Below, one piece after another: positions 17,614-26,405 of a stretch of 64,000 nucleotides of DNA. The position numbers and the translations under genes are program-made. Under the pieces are notes generated by a model. That model made no database searches. It worked only from the letters and a program-made list of their open reading frames with translations, and was not told where the DNA came from. This DNA is from Maricaulis maris (GTDB taxonomy: Bacteria; Pseudomonadota; Alphaproteobacteria; Caulobacterales; Maricaulaceae). The stretch is from assembly GCF_003634045.1 (NCBI RefSeq), contig NZ_RBIM01000002.1, positions 186,001-250,000 on the forward strand, in the 5' to 3' direction. Positions within the stretch are counted from its first letter, which is position 1, and every line of letters begins with the position of its first letter.

Positions 17614-18147
17614 TCAGGATTGCGGGAAATCGGGCGCCGCGCCATCAAGAAGCGCTTGCCCGCCCTGGCCGTTCAGCGCCTCGACCGCCGAGTTGACGTA
17701 TAGGGCAAGGGCGGGCGCACGCGGATCATCCGGCCCGGCATTGAACACATTCCGCGCCAGCACGGCCTGCAATTGGCCGGGATCGGGACTGTCGATGGCA
17801 TCGCGAAGGGCTTCGGCACGGCCATAAAACCCCTGCGCCATGAAGCGGATTTTCTTGCCGACGCCCGAATCCCCGACTCCCATTTCGCGCATGGCGGCGT
17901 CGAAATCATCAAACATGGTGTCAAACAGCGCCTGGCTGAGCCCGCGGGCCGGGTCGCTGTCGACCGGCTTCAGGGTCAATACGACCACGGCGCAATGCAG
18001 GATGATCATCTCGAACCGGCCCTCCACCGTGTCCGGCACGCCAAGCCCGGCATAGAGATGCGGCGCGCGGGCCGCTGTCACGACGTCACGATACAATGCC
18101 TCGGCCCGGCGTTTTTCCGGCTTGCGGCTGAAAAGACGGTTCAACAT
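17614..18147 (-). CDS. Ubiquinol-cytochrome c chaperone family protein (CBP3-like)
   Basis: A 177-residue protein matching the Ubiq_cyt_C_chap family: the core ALYRDVVTAARAPHLYAG, the region RFEMIILHCAVVVL, then QALFDTMFDDFDAAMREMG, followed by GDSGVGKKIRFMAQGFYGR. Mitochondrial CBP3/UQCC1 homologues help assemble cytochrome b of complex III, so a role in cytochrome bc1 assembly is likely. It is divergent from bamE, a gene pair often seen together in alphaproteobacteria. Confidence 0.9.
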   Translation of the reverse strand: MLNRLFSRKPEKRRAEALYRDVVTAARAPHLYAGLGVPDTVEGRFEMIILHCAVVVLTLKPVDSDPARGLSQALFDTMFDDFDAAMREMGVGDSGVGKKIRFMAQGFYGRAEALRDAIDSPDPGQLQAVLARNVFNAGPDDPRAPALALYVNSAVEALNGQGGQALLDGAAPDFPQS

Positions 18148-18265
18148 GCGATCCGCACTCCCAAGAATTGGCGCTTGAAGCTAAGCTCGCCCTTGGTTAG
18201 GTCAAGACAGGGCCGCACGCGTCATCACGTCGCGCGGGGCTGATCCCATGTCGCAGGAGTTCCTG

Positions 18266-18760
18266 ATGAAGCGTCGCGTTAGCCTTACAGTCCTGATTGC
18301 CGCTTGCGCGATCGGCGCCTCGGCCTGCAATCCGGTCCTCCGCTCGCACGGCTATCGCTACACGACGCAGGAAGAGCCCAATATCGTGGTCGCCGAGGAC
18401 ACGGAAAGCTCCGTATTGTCGCGCCTTGGCAACCCGTCGACCCGTGGCACATTTGAAGACAATACTTGGTATTACATCTCCGCGACACGCGAGAGCCTCG
18501 CCTATCTGCGGCCCGCCACGCGCGATCGCCGCATCATTGCCGTCACCTTCGACGCAGAGGGCGTGGTCAGCGAAGTGTCTGAATACGGTCTGGAAGACGG
18601 CCGCGTCGTCGCCTATGCCGGTCGCGAAACCCCGACCCGTGGCCGGGAGCTGACCTTCCTCGAGCAGCTGCTCGGCAATGTCGGACGGCTCCCGACGGAA
18701 CAATTCGGTGGCGAACAGAACCTGCCCGGCGGCGCCGGCGGCCCGCGTCGGGACCAGTAA
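18266..18760 (+). CDS. bamE: Outer membrane assembly lipoprotein BamE-like
   Basis: A 164-residue lipoprotein of the SmpA/OmlA (BamE) family, an accessory part of the BAM complex that inserts outer-membrane beta-barrels. I chose ATG 18266, six bases after AGGAG, giving the signal MKRRVSLTVLIAACAIGASAC with the lipid-attachment Cys at position 21; the ATG 18 bp upstream lacks this spacing. The domain contains VLSRLGNPSTRGTFEDNTWY and the RIIAVTFDAEGVVSEV hairpin. The Gly/Pro-rich C-terminus GGEQNLPGGAGGP is a common alphaproteobacterial extension. Confidence 0.88.
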   Translation: MKRRVSLTVLIAACAIGASACNPVLRSHGYRYTTQEEPNIVVAEDTESSVLSRLGNPSTRGTFEDNTWYYISATRESLAYLRPATRDRRIIAVTFDAEGVVSEVSEYGLEDGRVVAYAGRETPTRGRELTFLEQLLGNVGRLPTEQFGGEQNLPGGAGGPRRDQ

Positions 18761-18795
18761 GACGATCGGCATAACAGCGTCGCATCCACAAAAAA

Positions 18796-18825
18796 AGCCC
18801 CGACCATCCGGTCGGGGCTTTTCTT
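18796..18825 (+). terminator. Rho-independent terminator, likely bidirectional
   Basis: AGCCCCGACC and GGTCGGGGCT form a perfect 10-bp stem around ATCC. TTTTCTTT follows on the plus strand, and an A-run precedes it, giving a T-run on the minus strand. It lies 35 bp after bamE and serves bamE and probably the opposite strand. Confidence 0.9.
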
Positions 18826-18898
18826 TGCTGAAGGCCCGGACACAGGCCGGCCTCAGCGGCGTTTGTCATCCAAGGACGTTCGCCGGCAGCGCTCGGGA

Positions 18899-20011
18899 TT
18901 ATTCACCACATCCCATCATGGTTTCCATCAATCGCGCTGACAGGGCGAACATTTCACCCTGGCTTTCATCCACATTGGTCATGATGGCCACGGCGTAACC
19001 TGACTGGATATCGAAGGCCGACGTCATGTTGGACGCCCCGTTGGAGCCCGACTGGGTCGAGACAAGGCGGGGCTCGCCACACAGCTCCCAGTCCCGATAG
19101 CGGCCGCCAAAAGCATAGGCTTGCTGTGGCGCCTGCACCGTCCGGAACAACTCCAGGCGCGCCGCGCTCAACACACGCCCATCGGCAAGCGCCCGCTCCA
19201 GTGCGATCATGTCCGCCGCGGTCGTATAGCTGCCGCGAAAAAAGCTCGGCGACCAATAATCGCCCTGCCCCGCCGGGTCGCCCGGGTCGAATCCGATCGC
19301 GACATCATCTACCCGCGGGTCGGTATTGAACAGGTCGTTGAGATAGCCGCCACTCTGGCGCATTTGCGCCGGATCGAAGACAAAGCGCGCCCGCAATTGC
19401 GGGTAAGGCAGGCCTGTCACTTCCTCCAGAAGGTGTTGAACCAAAAGCCAATTCGACAGGACATAGTCGAATTGCGCCCCCGGCTCGAAGCCGAGATCAC
19501 CGCTGGCGTAGAGCGAAACAGCATCAGGGACACGGATCGCTTCGACCGCCTCCATCTCGCCATTGGCAGCCCGTCGGAACGCCTGGAGAATGTCATTGGG
19601 AAGGCCTGACTGATTGCTCAGGATATGGCGCAGGGTCAGCTGGTCGCCGGTATCGCTCCGGTAATCGGGAAGATAGGCCGAGATCGGGGTGTCAATGTCC
19701 AGCACCCCCTCATCCATCAGGGCGAAAACCACGATTGCCGCGAAATACTTCTCGACCGAGCCGGTCTGGAATGCCGTATCCGCTGTCAGCGGCCGCGCGG
19801 TATCCGGGTCCGCCACGCCAACGACCAGTTGATAGGCTGGGTGCCCTGGCGCGCTCGACATGATGACGCCATTGAAGTCATGCGCTTCGACCCATTCACG
19901 CGCTATCGCGTCTACCGCCTGATCGTGCGCCATCACAGCCGGAGTTGAACCGGTATTCGCGGAACATGCGGCCAGCCCCGCCGCCAGGGCAATCGTCAAA
20001 ATATGCGTCAT
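18899..20011 (-). CDS. Serine hydrolase, beta-lactamase class C/esterase family, lipoprotein
   Basis: A 370-residue exported protein: signal peptide with lipobox LAAC (Cys16), then a penicillin-binding-protein-like serine hydrolase fold. The nucleophile motif SVEK (Ser85, Lys88) is present. The expected Y-x-N motif aligns with FDYVLSNW, where Tyr183 is kept but Leu185 occupies the usual Asn position, with an Asn two residues later. The third motif region reads STQSGSNGAS rather than HxG or KTG. It may be an esterase or D-aminopeptidase; true beta-lactamase activity is doubtful. It is a single gene between terminator-like sequences. Confidence 0.82.
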   Translation of the reverse strand: MTHILTIALAAGLAACSANTGSTPAVMAHDQAVDAIAREWVEAHDFNGVIMSSAPGHPAYQLVVGVADPDTARPLTADTAFQTGSVEKYFAAIVVFALMDEGVLDIDTPISAYLPDYRSDTGDQLTLRHILSNQSGLPNDILQAFRRAANGEMEAVEAIRVPDAVSLYASGDLGFEPGAQFDYVLSNWLLVQHLLEEVTGLPYPQLRARFVFDPAQMRQSGGYLNDLFNTDPRVDDVAIGFDPGDPAGQGDYWSPSFFRGSYTTAADMIALERALADGRVLSAARLELFRTVQAPQQAYAFGGRYRDWELCGEPRLVSTQSGSNGASNMTSAFDIQSGYAVAIMTNVDESQGEMFALSARLMETMMGCGE

Positions 20012-20182
20012 GGAAGACCTGTCTCCTTGCTATCGCGGCGGGTTCCGGTGCCGCAGCCATGAAGCAAGGCTAGCTGACCTGACCCCGCCAATCATCGCCG
20101 CTCGACGATCCATCGCCACCGCCGAACGATTGCCCCGCGCCGAGCGCGACGTCGACGTGCCGACCCCGCTCCCGGCCACTTG

Positions 20183-20284
20183 CCGTCTCCCTGGGAGTAA
20201 GGTGCGCACAACGCGGATGAGGGGGGAAACGCCTCCGCCCACCGGGACTTGCCCCTCACCCTGACCCTCTCCCAAGGGAGAGGG
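20183..20284. repeat. Dispersed palindromic repeat, family 1, copy 2 (inverted)
   Basis: Read on the minus strand this ~102-bp element matches copy 14247-14354 block by block: CCCTCTCCCTTGGGAGAGGG, then GTCAGGGTGAGGGG, a spacer with TCCCGGTG, CCCCCTCATCCG, and a weaker second hairpin ending TCCCAGGGAGA. Mismatches are concentrated in the spacer and the second hairpin. It lies in the gap between the serine hydrolase and hppA. Confidence 0.75.
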
Positions 20285-20488
20285 AAAGCGCGCCACATCA
20301 AAAAATCGAGAAAACTTGTCCGCCCCCCTTTTCGCCCACCCCATCATCACTCCCGTTCCCAGGCCATGGATCGGTTATCCAGGGGATTGGGGAGAGCGAA
20401 GCGCATCCGGTCTGGCGGGCCTGTCAGGCCGCCTATTCCGACGCCGAGGAAACCTGGAAATCGCGCTGCGAGACCCTGGCAAAAAGAA
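20285..20488. other. Unassigned intergenic sequence with coding-like stretch
   Basis: No complete gene is seen here. One plus-strand frame from about 20392 reads GESEAHPVWRACQAAYSDAE and continues for ~38 codons to a stop, with a protein-like composition and GC-rich third positions, but it has no start codon or ribosome site. It could be the tail of a decayed gene or chance. The hppA terminator overlaps its 3' end. Confidence 0.3.
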
Positions 20489-20515
20489 GGAGCTCCGGCC
20501 GCTGGCCGGAGCTCC
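20481..20515 (-). terminator. Rho-independent terminator of hppA
   Basis: GGAGCTCCGGCC and GGCCGGAGCTCC form a perfect 12-bp stem (20489-20515) around a 3-base loop, followed on the minus strand by TTCTTTTT. It lies 26 bp after the hppA stop. Confidence 0.92.
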
Positions 20516-20541
20516 CAGATCGTCTCGATGATCCTGCCTGA

Positions 20542-22635
20542 CTAGTGGGCCAGGAAGGCCAGCAGCAGCAAGGCCACGATATTGGTGATCTTGATCATCG
20601 GGTTCACAGCCGGGCCGGCGGTGTCCTTGTAGGGATCACCGACGGTATCGCCGGTCACGGAGGCCTTGTGGGCTTCCGAGCCCTTGCCGCCATGATGGCC
20701 GTCTTCGATATACTTCTTGGCATTGTCCCAAGCGCCGCCGCCGACAGTCATGGAGACCGCGACAAACAGGCCATTGACGATGACACCCAGAAGCATCGCG
20801 CCGACTGCCGCCAGTGCCTGCGCCTGACCGGCGATGGCATTGATGGCAAAGTAGAGCACGATCGGCGACAGGACGGGCAGAAGCGATGGCACGATCATCT
20901 CGCGGATCGCGGCCTTGGTCAGGATGTCCACGGCGCGGCCATAATCCGGCTTTGCCTTGTACTCCATGATGCCCGGGATTTCCTTGAACTGGCGGCGCAC
21001 TTCGGCGACCACGGCCGTGGCCGCACGGCCCACCGCCATCATCGACATGCCACCGAACAGGTAAGGCAGCAGCCCGCCGAACAGCAGGCCGACGATCACA
21101 TACGGATTCTCGAGCGAGAAGTCCGGCTGGATGCCAAGCAGGTGTTCAACATCGGTCGTATAGGCCGCAAACAGGACCAGGGCGCCGAGACCGGCGGAAC
21201 CGATCGCATAGCCCTTGGTGACCGCCTTGGTCGTGTTGCCCACGGCGTCCAGCGTGTCGGTCGTGTTGCGGACGCTTTCATCGAGCCCAGCCATTTCAGC
21301 GATACCGCCGGCATTATCGGTGACCGGCCCGAAGGCATCGAGAGCCACGATCAAGCCAGCGAGCGCCAGCATGGTTGTCACCGAGATGGCAATGCCGAAC
21401 AGGCCCGCCAGCATGTAGGTGCCGAGGATGCCGCCAATGATGATCAGGGCCGGCAGCGCCGTCGATTCCAGCGAAACCGCGAGGCCCTGGATGACATTTG
21501 TGCCGTGCCCGGACTCAGACGCCAGGGCGACCGATTTGACCGGGCGGTACTCGGTGCCGGTGTAGTATTCAGTGACCCAGATAATGGCCGCCGTGACGAC
21601 CAGGCCGATGATCCCGGAATAGAACAGGTTCATGCCGGTGATCATCTTGCCATTGACCTCGGCGATATCGCCCATGCCGATCGTGAAATCGGTCACGAAA
21701 TAAAGCGCACCGATGGACAAGACACCGGCAACGATGAGGCCCTTGTAGAGCGCCCCCATCACATTGGTGCCCTTGCCCAGGCTGACAAAGAAGGTGCCGA
21801 TGATGGACGTGACGATACAAGCCGCCGCGATCATCAGCGGATAGAGCACCATTGTGGTGGCCAGTCCGCCGGTGAAGAAGATGGCGGCGAGCACCATGGT
21901 GGCAACCACGGTCACGGCATAGGTCTCGAACAGGTCAGCCGCCATGCCGGCGCAATCACCGACATTGTCACCGACATTATCGGCAATGGTGGCGGCATTC
22001 CGCGGATCGTCTTCGGGAATACCCGCTTCAATCTTGCCGACCATGTCGCCACCGACATCCGCACCCTTGGTGAAGATACCGCCGCCGAGACGGGCGAAAA
22101 TCGAGATCAGCGACGCGCCGAAGCCGAGCGCGACCAAGGAGTCGATGATGACCCGGCCATTCTCTTCACTGCCGAGCACGAAGCCCATCGGACCGGTCAG
22201 AATCCAGTAATAGCCAGCGACACCCAGCAGGGCCAAACCGGCGACCAACATGCCGGTCACCGCACCGGAGCGGAACGCGACGGCCAGGCCTGCAGCCAGG
22301 CTCGTGCTGGCAGCCTGGGTGGTGCGCACATTCGCGCGGACCGAGACCAGCATGCCGATAAAACCGGCAGCGCCCGACAGGACGGCGCCAATGGCGAAAC
22401 CCAGCGCGACCTGCCAACCAAGGAAGACAGCGATCAGGACGCAGACGGCGACGCCGACGATGCCGATGGTGGTGTATTGACGTTTGAGGTAGGCGTTCGC
22501 GCCTTCCTGAATGGCCGATGCGATTTCCTGCATCTTCTCAGTGCCTGCACTCGCCGCCATCAAACGCTGGGTCTGCACGACCCCGTAGATGATGGCGAGA
22601 ACAGCTGCCGCAATGGCCAACAAAAGCATGTTCAT
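20542..22635 (-). CDS. hppA: K+-independent membrane-bound H+-pyrophosphatase
   Basis: A 697-residue proton pump with about 16 membrane helices that couples pyrophosphate hydrolysis to H+ export. Conserved active-site segments include [20 protein letters not shown] with [20 protein letters not shown], the later [16 protein letters not shown], and the C-terminal [20 protein letters not shown]. The K+-dependence position in [10 protein letters not shown] is Lys470; K+-dependent enzymes have Ala there, so this one should be K+-independent and H+-pumping. It is monocistronic with its own terminator. Such pumps are typical of phototrophic and marine alphaproteobacteria. Confidence 0.96.
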   Translation of the reverse strand: MNMLLLAIAAAVLAIIYGVVQTQRLMAASAGTEKMQEIASAIQEGANAYLKRQYTTIGIVGVAVCVLIAVFLGWQVALGFAIGAVLSGAAGFIGMLVSVRANVRTTQAASTSLAAGLAVAFRSGAVTGMLVAGLALLGVAGYYWILTGPMGFVLGSEENGRVIIDSLVALGFGASLISIFARLGGGIFTKGADVGGDMVGKIEAGIPEDDPRNAATIADNVGDNVGDCAGMAADLFETYAVTVVATMVLAAIFFTGGLATTMVLYPLMIAAACIVTSIIGTFFVSLGKGTNVMGALYKGLIVAGVLSIGALYFVTDFTIGMGDIAEVNGKMITGMNLFYSGIIGLVVTAAIIWVTEYYTGTEYRPVKSVALASESGHGTNVIQGLAVSLESTALPALIIIGGILGTYMLAGLFGIAISVTTMLALAGLIVALDAFGPVTDNAGGIAEMAGLDESVRNTTDTLDAVGNTTKAVTKGYAIGSAGLGALVLFAAYTTDVEHLLGIQPDFSLENPYVIVGLLFGGLLPYLFGGMSMMAVGRAATAVVAEVRRQFKEIPGIMEYKAKPDYGRAVDILTKAAIREMIVPSLLPVLSPIVLYFAINAIAGQAQALAAVGAMLLGVIVNGLFVAVSMTVGGGAWDNAKKYIEDGHHGGKGSEAHKASVTGDTVGDPYKDTAGPAVNPMIKITNIVALLLLAFLAH

Positions 22636-22795
22636 GGATTCCAGCCCCGTTTGTTCACTTCGTTGTGGTCTCGGAATGAATGCAGGGAGTCATGCGCGTG
22701 TGCCCACGCCGACCTTAGACATCTCCCCGCTTTTGTTCTTATTGTTGGGGGGACTATGCCCAAAGCATTAGAGCGGTGCAACACGCACTCTTTAA

Positions 22796-22815
22796 CAAGT
22801 CAAAACATTGACTTG
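22796..22815. promoter_or_regulatory. 20-bp palindrome upstream of hppA
   Basis: CAAGTCAA and TTGACTTG are perfect 8-bp arms around AACA. It lies 160 bp upstream of hppA and 18 bp past the stop of the acidic secreted protein gene. It lacks a T-run and is not GC-rich, so a protein-binding site is as likely as a terminator. Confidence 0.4.
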
Positions 22816-22833
22816 CTGCAGCGCAATATAGAA

Positions 22834-23352
22834 TTATCGACGAAAGAGCCGGGTATCGGCATTGCGAATCTCGACACGCTCGATTGCCCGCGGTCCGTAA
22901 TGCTCGGCCAACGCCGCCTGCCACACGGCCACCGCCCGCGTCACGTCGAGGCCGGAGCCTTCGACATTGGACACGGAATTGCGATAGGCCGCCCGGACGG
23001 CAGCATCGAGCGCGTAATGCGCGTCGTCGCGGATGGACCAGATATTCTGCCCGTCAGCGATACGGACCCGGATCTGCACGTAGGCAAAGCCGGTCAGCCG
23101 GCCTTCGCGCGACAAGGGCGCGACCACGGTCGGCATGGTGAAGGAACGCGGATCATCCTCGTCCTCTTCCTCGACTTCGTCCTCTTCGTCGTCGGACCCG
23201 GCAAGATTGAAGAGCGTCAGGATGCGGTTGCCACGCTGGCCGCCTTCGGACTCATTTCCGGAATCCGCCGGCGGCGACGCCAAGGCCAAGCCCGGCACTG
23301 GCGAAGCCGACACCAGAAGGGCAGCAAACAGGAATGCAAAGACGGAACGCAT
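22834..23352 (-). CDS. Secreted protein with acidic stretch, unknown function
   Basis: A 172-residue protein with a clear signal peptide (MRSVFAFLFAALLVSASPVP, cleavage probably after Ala25). Residues 54-67 are almost entirely Asp/Glu (DDEEDEVEEEDEDD), then comes a predicted alpha/beta domain: a strand FTMPTVVAPLSREGRLTGFA, a second strand YVQIRVRIADG and helices with AHYALDAAVRAAYRNSV. I do not recognise the family; the strand-helix order slightly recalls FliL, but no similarity can be claimed. It lies 40 bp downstream of thiL and is the last gene of the large rib-nusB-thiL transcription unit. Confidence 0.75.
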   Translation of the reverse strand: MRSVFAFLFAALLVSASPVPGLALASPPADSGNESEGGQRGNRILTLFNLAGSDDEEDEVEEEDEDDPRSFTMPTVVAPLSREGRLTGFAYVQIRVRIADGQNIWSIRDDAHYALDAAVRAAYRNSVSNVEGSGLDVTRAVAVWQAALAEHYGPRAIERVEIRNADTRLFRR

Positions 23353-23392
23353 GACAGCCTCTCAATCACGACAGGAGACTGACAGACTTGCC

Positions 23393-24355
23393 TCAAAAAT
23401 GCGTAAACCCGGCCGTCTGCGGCTCAAGGCGGCGCCCGTCGGCGGTTTCGGCCACGACGCCGGCCCCATCACGCACCGCACCAATCCGGGTCAACGACAG
23501 ACCAAGCCGACCGCCCAGCGCTGTCAGCGCAGCGCTGTCGTCCGACGATGCGGTAAACAGGAGTTCATAATCATCACCCGAGGTCAAAAGCGTTTCGACC
23601 TGTCCACCGTCGCGCAGCCAAGCGTGCGCGGTGGGCGAATGCGGCACGGCATCGACATCAATCCGGATCGCACAGCGGCTCGCCATCGCGACATGACCGG
23701 CATCGGCCAGCAACCCGTCAGAGACGTCAATTGCTGCACTGGCGAAACCGCGCAGCGCCTGCCCGAGCGCCAAGCGCGGCTCTGGCGCCTCATAGGCGGC
23801 GCAACAAGCGGCGAGGTCGCCCCCTGCCCCACCGGCCGCCTTCAGGCCAAGACCGGCATCGCCAACCACGCCGGAGATCCAGACATCATCGCCAATACGC
23901 GCGCCGTTGCGACGCAGCGCGGTTCCGGCCGGCACGGTTCCGACCAGGGTGAGGCTGATCGTCAGGGGGCCCGGTGTCGATGTGGTGTCGCCGCCGATCA
24001 GGGTGAGACCGAACCCCGCCTGCTCACGGTGCAAGGCAGCCGTGAATGCGGCGCGCCAATCAGCATCCAGCTCGCGCGGCCAGGCGATGGCCGACAGATA
24101 GGCCCGCGGAACGGCGCCCATGGCGGCCAGGTCGGACAGGTTGGTCCGCAGCGTCCGGCTCGCGACGACTTGCGGCGTGTCGGTCTCGAGGAAATGCACG
24201 CCGGCAACCAGTGTGTCGCAGGCCAGCACCAGATCCTCGCCCGCTCCGGGTGTCAGCAAGGCGGCGTCGTCGGCCAGGTCGAGAGCGGCGGGATCGCCTT
24301 CTGTCAGCGGCTGCAGCCGCTGTCGGATGAAGTCGAACTCGCCGTCGCCGGCCAT
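23393..24355 (-). CDS. thiL: Thiamine-monophosphate kinase
   Basis: A 320-residue ATP-dependent kinase of the PurM/ThiL superfamily making thiamine diphosphate from thiamine monophosphate. N-terminal EFDFIRQRLQPL, the metal-binding LDLADDAALLTPGAGEDLVL, the conserved DLAAMGAVPRAYLSAIAWP and GGDTTSTPGPLTISLTLVG segments, then AIDVSDGLLADAGH and LLTSGDDYELLFT are all present. It starts 3 bp after the nusB stop, so it is in the same operon, an association often seen in proteobacteria. Confidence 0.95.
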   Translation of the reverse strand: MAGDGEFDFIRQRLQPLTEGDPAALDLADDAALLTPGAGEDLVLACDTLVAGVHFLETDTPQVVASRTLRTNLSDLAAMGAVPRAYLSAIAWPRELDADWRAAFTAALHREQAGFGLTLIGGDTTSTPGPLTISLTLVGTVPAGTALRRNGARIGDDVWISGVVGDAGLGLKAAGGAGGDLAACCAAYEAPEPRLALGQALRGFASAAIDVSDGLLADAGHVAMASRCAIRIDVDAVPHSPTAHAWLRDGGQVETLLTSGDDYELLFTASSDDSAALTALGGRLGLSLTRIGAVRDGAGVVAETADGRRLEPQTAGFTHF

Positions 24356-24358
24356 CGC

Positions 24359-24847
24359 CTAGAATTCGTCCGGACGGGCGCCGCGGGCGCAGCGATCAAA
24401 GGCTGCATTGATGAATTTGGGTTCCGAGCCCTCGAAGAAGGCATTGGCGACCTCGATATATTCGTCGATCACAACGCGGGCCGGAACGTCCTTGCGGTAC
24501 AGGAGTTCAAAACCGCCGACACGCAGGATCGCACGCACGGTCGCATCGAGACGTTCTAGGCGCCATTTGTCGGCCAACAGCGCATCCATCGCCGGATCGA
24601 CCTCGGCCTGGCGCTCGACCACGCCGGCCACCAGGCTCTCGAAGAAATCCTCATCCGCCTCAACATATTCCGGACCTTCATGGTCGGCGCCGAAACGATG
24701 GTCGCGAAACTCGCGGATGACAGCACTGGCACCCAGCCCGCCGATTTCCATCTGGTAGAGCGCCTGAACAGCGGACAGACGGGCCGCCCGACGCAGACGG
24801 GCGCGGCTTTCCGACGGGGTTTCCTTGCTGGCAGTGGCCATGCTCAC
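24359..24847 (-). CDS. nusB: Transcription antitermination protein NusB
   Basis: A 162-residue all-helical RNA-binding protein that with NusE/S10 forms part of the rRNA antitermination complex. The core has RLSAVQALYQMEIGG near residue 27 and the C-terminal LLYRKDVPARVVIDEYIEVA with the final AAFDRCARGARPDEF. The ~20-residue charged N-terminal extension is usual in alphaproteobacteria. Its start overlaps the ribH stop by 4 bp, giving the classic ribH-nusB pair. Confidence 0.95.
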   Translation of the reverse strand: MSMATASKETPSESRARLRRAARLSAVQALYQMEIGGLGASAVIREFRDHRFGADHEGPEYVEADEDFFESLVAGVVERQAEVDPAMDALLADKWRLERLDATVRAILRVGGFELLYRKDVPARVVIDEYIEVANAFFEGSEPKFINAAFDRCARGARPDEF

Positions 24848-25272
24848 GCGCTCCTGAAGCGATTGCGCAGCTCGATCAGCATCATCGCTGCATTGGCTGC
24901 GTCCGCGCCTTTATTCTTGTCGACCGCCCGCTTCAAGGCCTGGGCGCGGTTCTCGACCGTCAGGATACCATTTCCGACGGGAATGGCACGCAGGTTCAAA
25001 TCCATGATTCCCCGCGCAGATTCGCCGCAGACATAGTCGTAATGAGAGGTTTCGCCACGAATGACACATCCCAAAGCAACATAGCCGTCATAGCCGGCCC
25101 CGGCCTTTTCGGCCTGGGCGATGGTGCCGGGAATTTCCAGCGCGCCGGGAACTTCCACAACGTCATGGGCAAAGCCCTTGGCCTCAACGGCTTCAACGGC
25201 GCCCTTGATCAGGGCATCGGCGATATCACGGTAGAAGGTGCCCGCAATGATGAGATATTTCGGCGCGCTCAT
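24844..25272 (-). CDS. ribH: 6,7-dimethyl-8-ribityllumazine synthase
   Basis: A 142-residue lumazine synthase that condenses the ribityl-pyrimidinedione with dihydroxybutanone phosphate, the penultimate step of riboflavin synthesis. Seen are the VPGALEIPGTI active-site loop, YDGYVALGCVIRGETSHYDYV with the catalytic His, and GNGILTVENRAQAL. It overlaps ribBX upstream and nusB downstream by 4 bp each. Confidence 0.96.
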   Translation of the reverse strand: MSAPKYLIIAGTFYRDIADALIKGAVEAVEAKGFAHDVVEVPGALEIPGTIAQAEKAGAGYDGYVALGCVIRGETSHYDYVCGESARGIMDLNLRAIPVGNGILTVENRAQALKRAVDKNKGADAANAAMMLIELRNRFRSA

Positions 25273-26402
25273 GCGTCACCCTCCGGAAAATGCCGCTCTT
25301 CGCGGATGGACAGACCATATCCTTCCAAGCCCACAATCGTCTGCGGCTTGGTTGACAAAAGCACCATGTCGCGCACGCCGAGATCGAGCAGGATCTGGGC
25401 GCCGACACCATATTCGCGCAGACGCCGCGCTTCACGCTCGTCCTGCGGCAGGCTGGGATGGGCGCCAAGGCGCTCGATGATGGCGGTGTGCGAGGTCTCG
25501 CGGATAAAGACCATCACCGCCGGTCCCTTGGCCTCAGCGATGGCGCGGATCCCGGCCTCGATCAGCTCACCGCGCGGACCGCTCTCATGCAGGACATCGT
25601 CGACGAAACTGACCTTGTGCATGCGCACCGTCGTGGGTTCCGACGCATTCGGTTCGCCCTTGACCAGCGCCACATGCTCGGCACCGTCCAGGGTGTTGCG
25701 GAAGACGATCAGTTTGAACGGACCGCCAAATTGACTGGTGAACTCGCTTTCGATCCGGCGCTCGATGAAGCGGTCATTCTTGCGACGATAGGCAATCAGG
25801 TCGGCAATCGTGCCGATTTTGAGACCGTGCAACTGGGCAAAGGCGACAAGGTCCGGCAGGCGCGCCATCGACCCGTCCTCATTCATGATCTCGCAGATCA
25901 CACCGGCCGAACCGGCACCGGCCAGACGCGCGACATCAACCGAGGCCTCGGTGTGGCCGGCGCGGACCAGCACGCCGCCATCACGGGCAACCAGCGGGAA
26001 GACATGGCCCGGCGTGGCGATATCGTCGGCGCCCTTGGACGGGTCGGTCGCAACTTCGATGGTACGGGCCCGGTCATGAGCGGAAATGCCGGTGGTGACG
26101 CCCTCACGCGCTTCGATCGAGGTGGTGAAGGCGGTCTGGTGGCGCGAGCGATTGTCGCTGGACATCAATTTGAGATCGAGCTGTTCGACCCGCTCCTGGC
26201 TCATCGCCAAGCAGATCAGGCCGCGGCCATGCTTGGCCATGAAGTTGACCGCGTCCGGCGTGGCGAACTTCGCGGGGATGACCAGGTCGCCCTCATTCTC
26301 GCGGTCCTCGGCATCGACCAGGATGAACATGCGCCCATTGCGCGCATCCTCAATGACGTCCTCGATGGGGGAAAGTGGGATGTCGCTCACGCGCGTCTCC
26401 AA
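25269..26402 (-). CDS. ribB: 3,4-dihydroxy-2-butanone-4-phosphate synthase fused to degenerate RibA-like domain
   Basis: This 377-residue protein has an intact N-terminal RibB domain (residues ~8-210): DAEDRENEGDLVIPAKF supplies the acidic metal site, and RHQTAFTTSIEAREGVTTG, HVFPLVARDGGVLVRAGHTE and the conserved DVARLAG follow. The C-terminal domain has the GTP cyclohydrolase II fold order (VRMHK, then EYGVGAQILLDLGVRDMVLL and GLEGYGL) but contains no cysteine at all, so the three zinc ligands are missing. The catalytic loop region normally reading GRGIGL is changed to SHTAII. It matches the 'RibBX' type, active only as RibB. It lies in the rib operon between ribE and ribH. Confidence 0.92.
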   Translation of the reverse strand: METRVSDIPLSPIEDVIEDARNGRMFILVDAEDRENEGDLVIPAKFATPDAVNFMAKHGRGLICLAMSQERVEQLDLKLMSSDNRSRHQTAFTTSIEAREGVTTGISAHDRARTIEVATDPSKGADDIATPGHVFPLVARDGGVLVRAGHTEASVDVARLAGAGSAGVICEIMNEDGSMARLPDLVAFAQLHGLKIGTIADLIAYRRKNDRFIERRIESEFTSQFGGPFKLIVFRNTLDGAEHVALVKGEPNASEPTTVRMHKVSFVDDVLHESGPRGELIEAGIRAIAEAKGPAVMVFIRETSHTAIIERLGAHPSLPQDEREARRLREYGVGAQILLDLGVRDMVLLSTKPQTIVGLEGYGLSIREERHFPEGDA

Positions 26403-26405
26403 ATA

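Noticed and set aside
22834-23352. FliL-like flagellar protein
   Set aside because: Only a vague strand-helix resemblance; no membrane helix is retained after signal cleavage and no flagellar genes are adjacent.
20545-23382. A 945-codon plus-strand open frame opposite hppA and its neighbour
   Set aside because: It runs antisense to clearly conserved genes, spans two of them and the intergenic gap, and its product is rich in His/Asp/Gly as expected for the complement of GC-rich genes.
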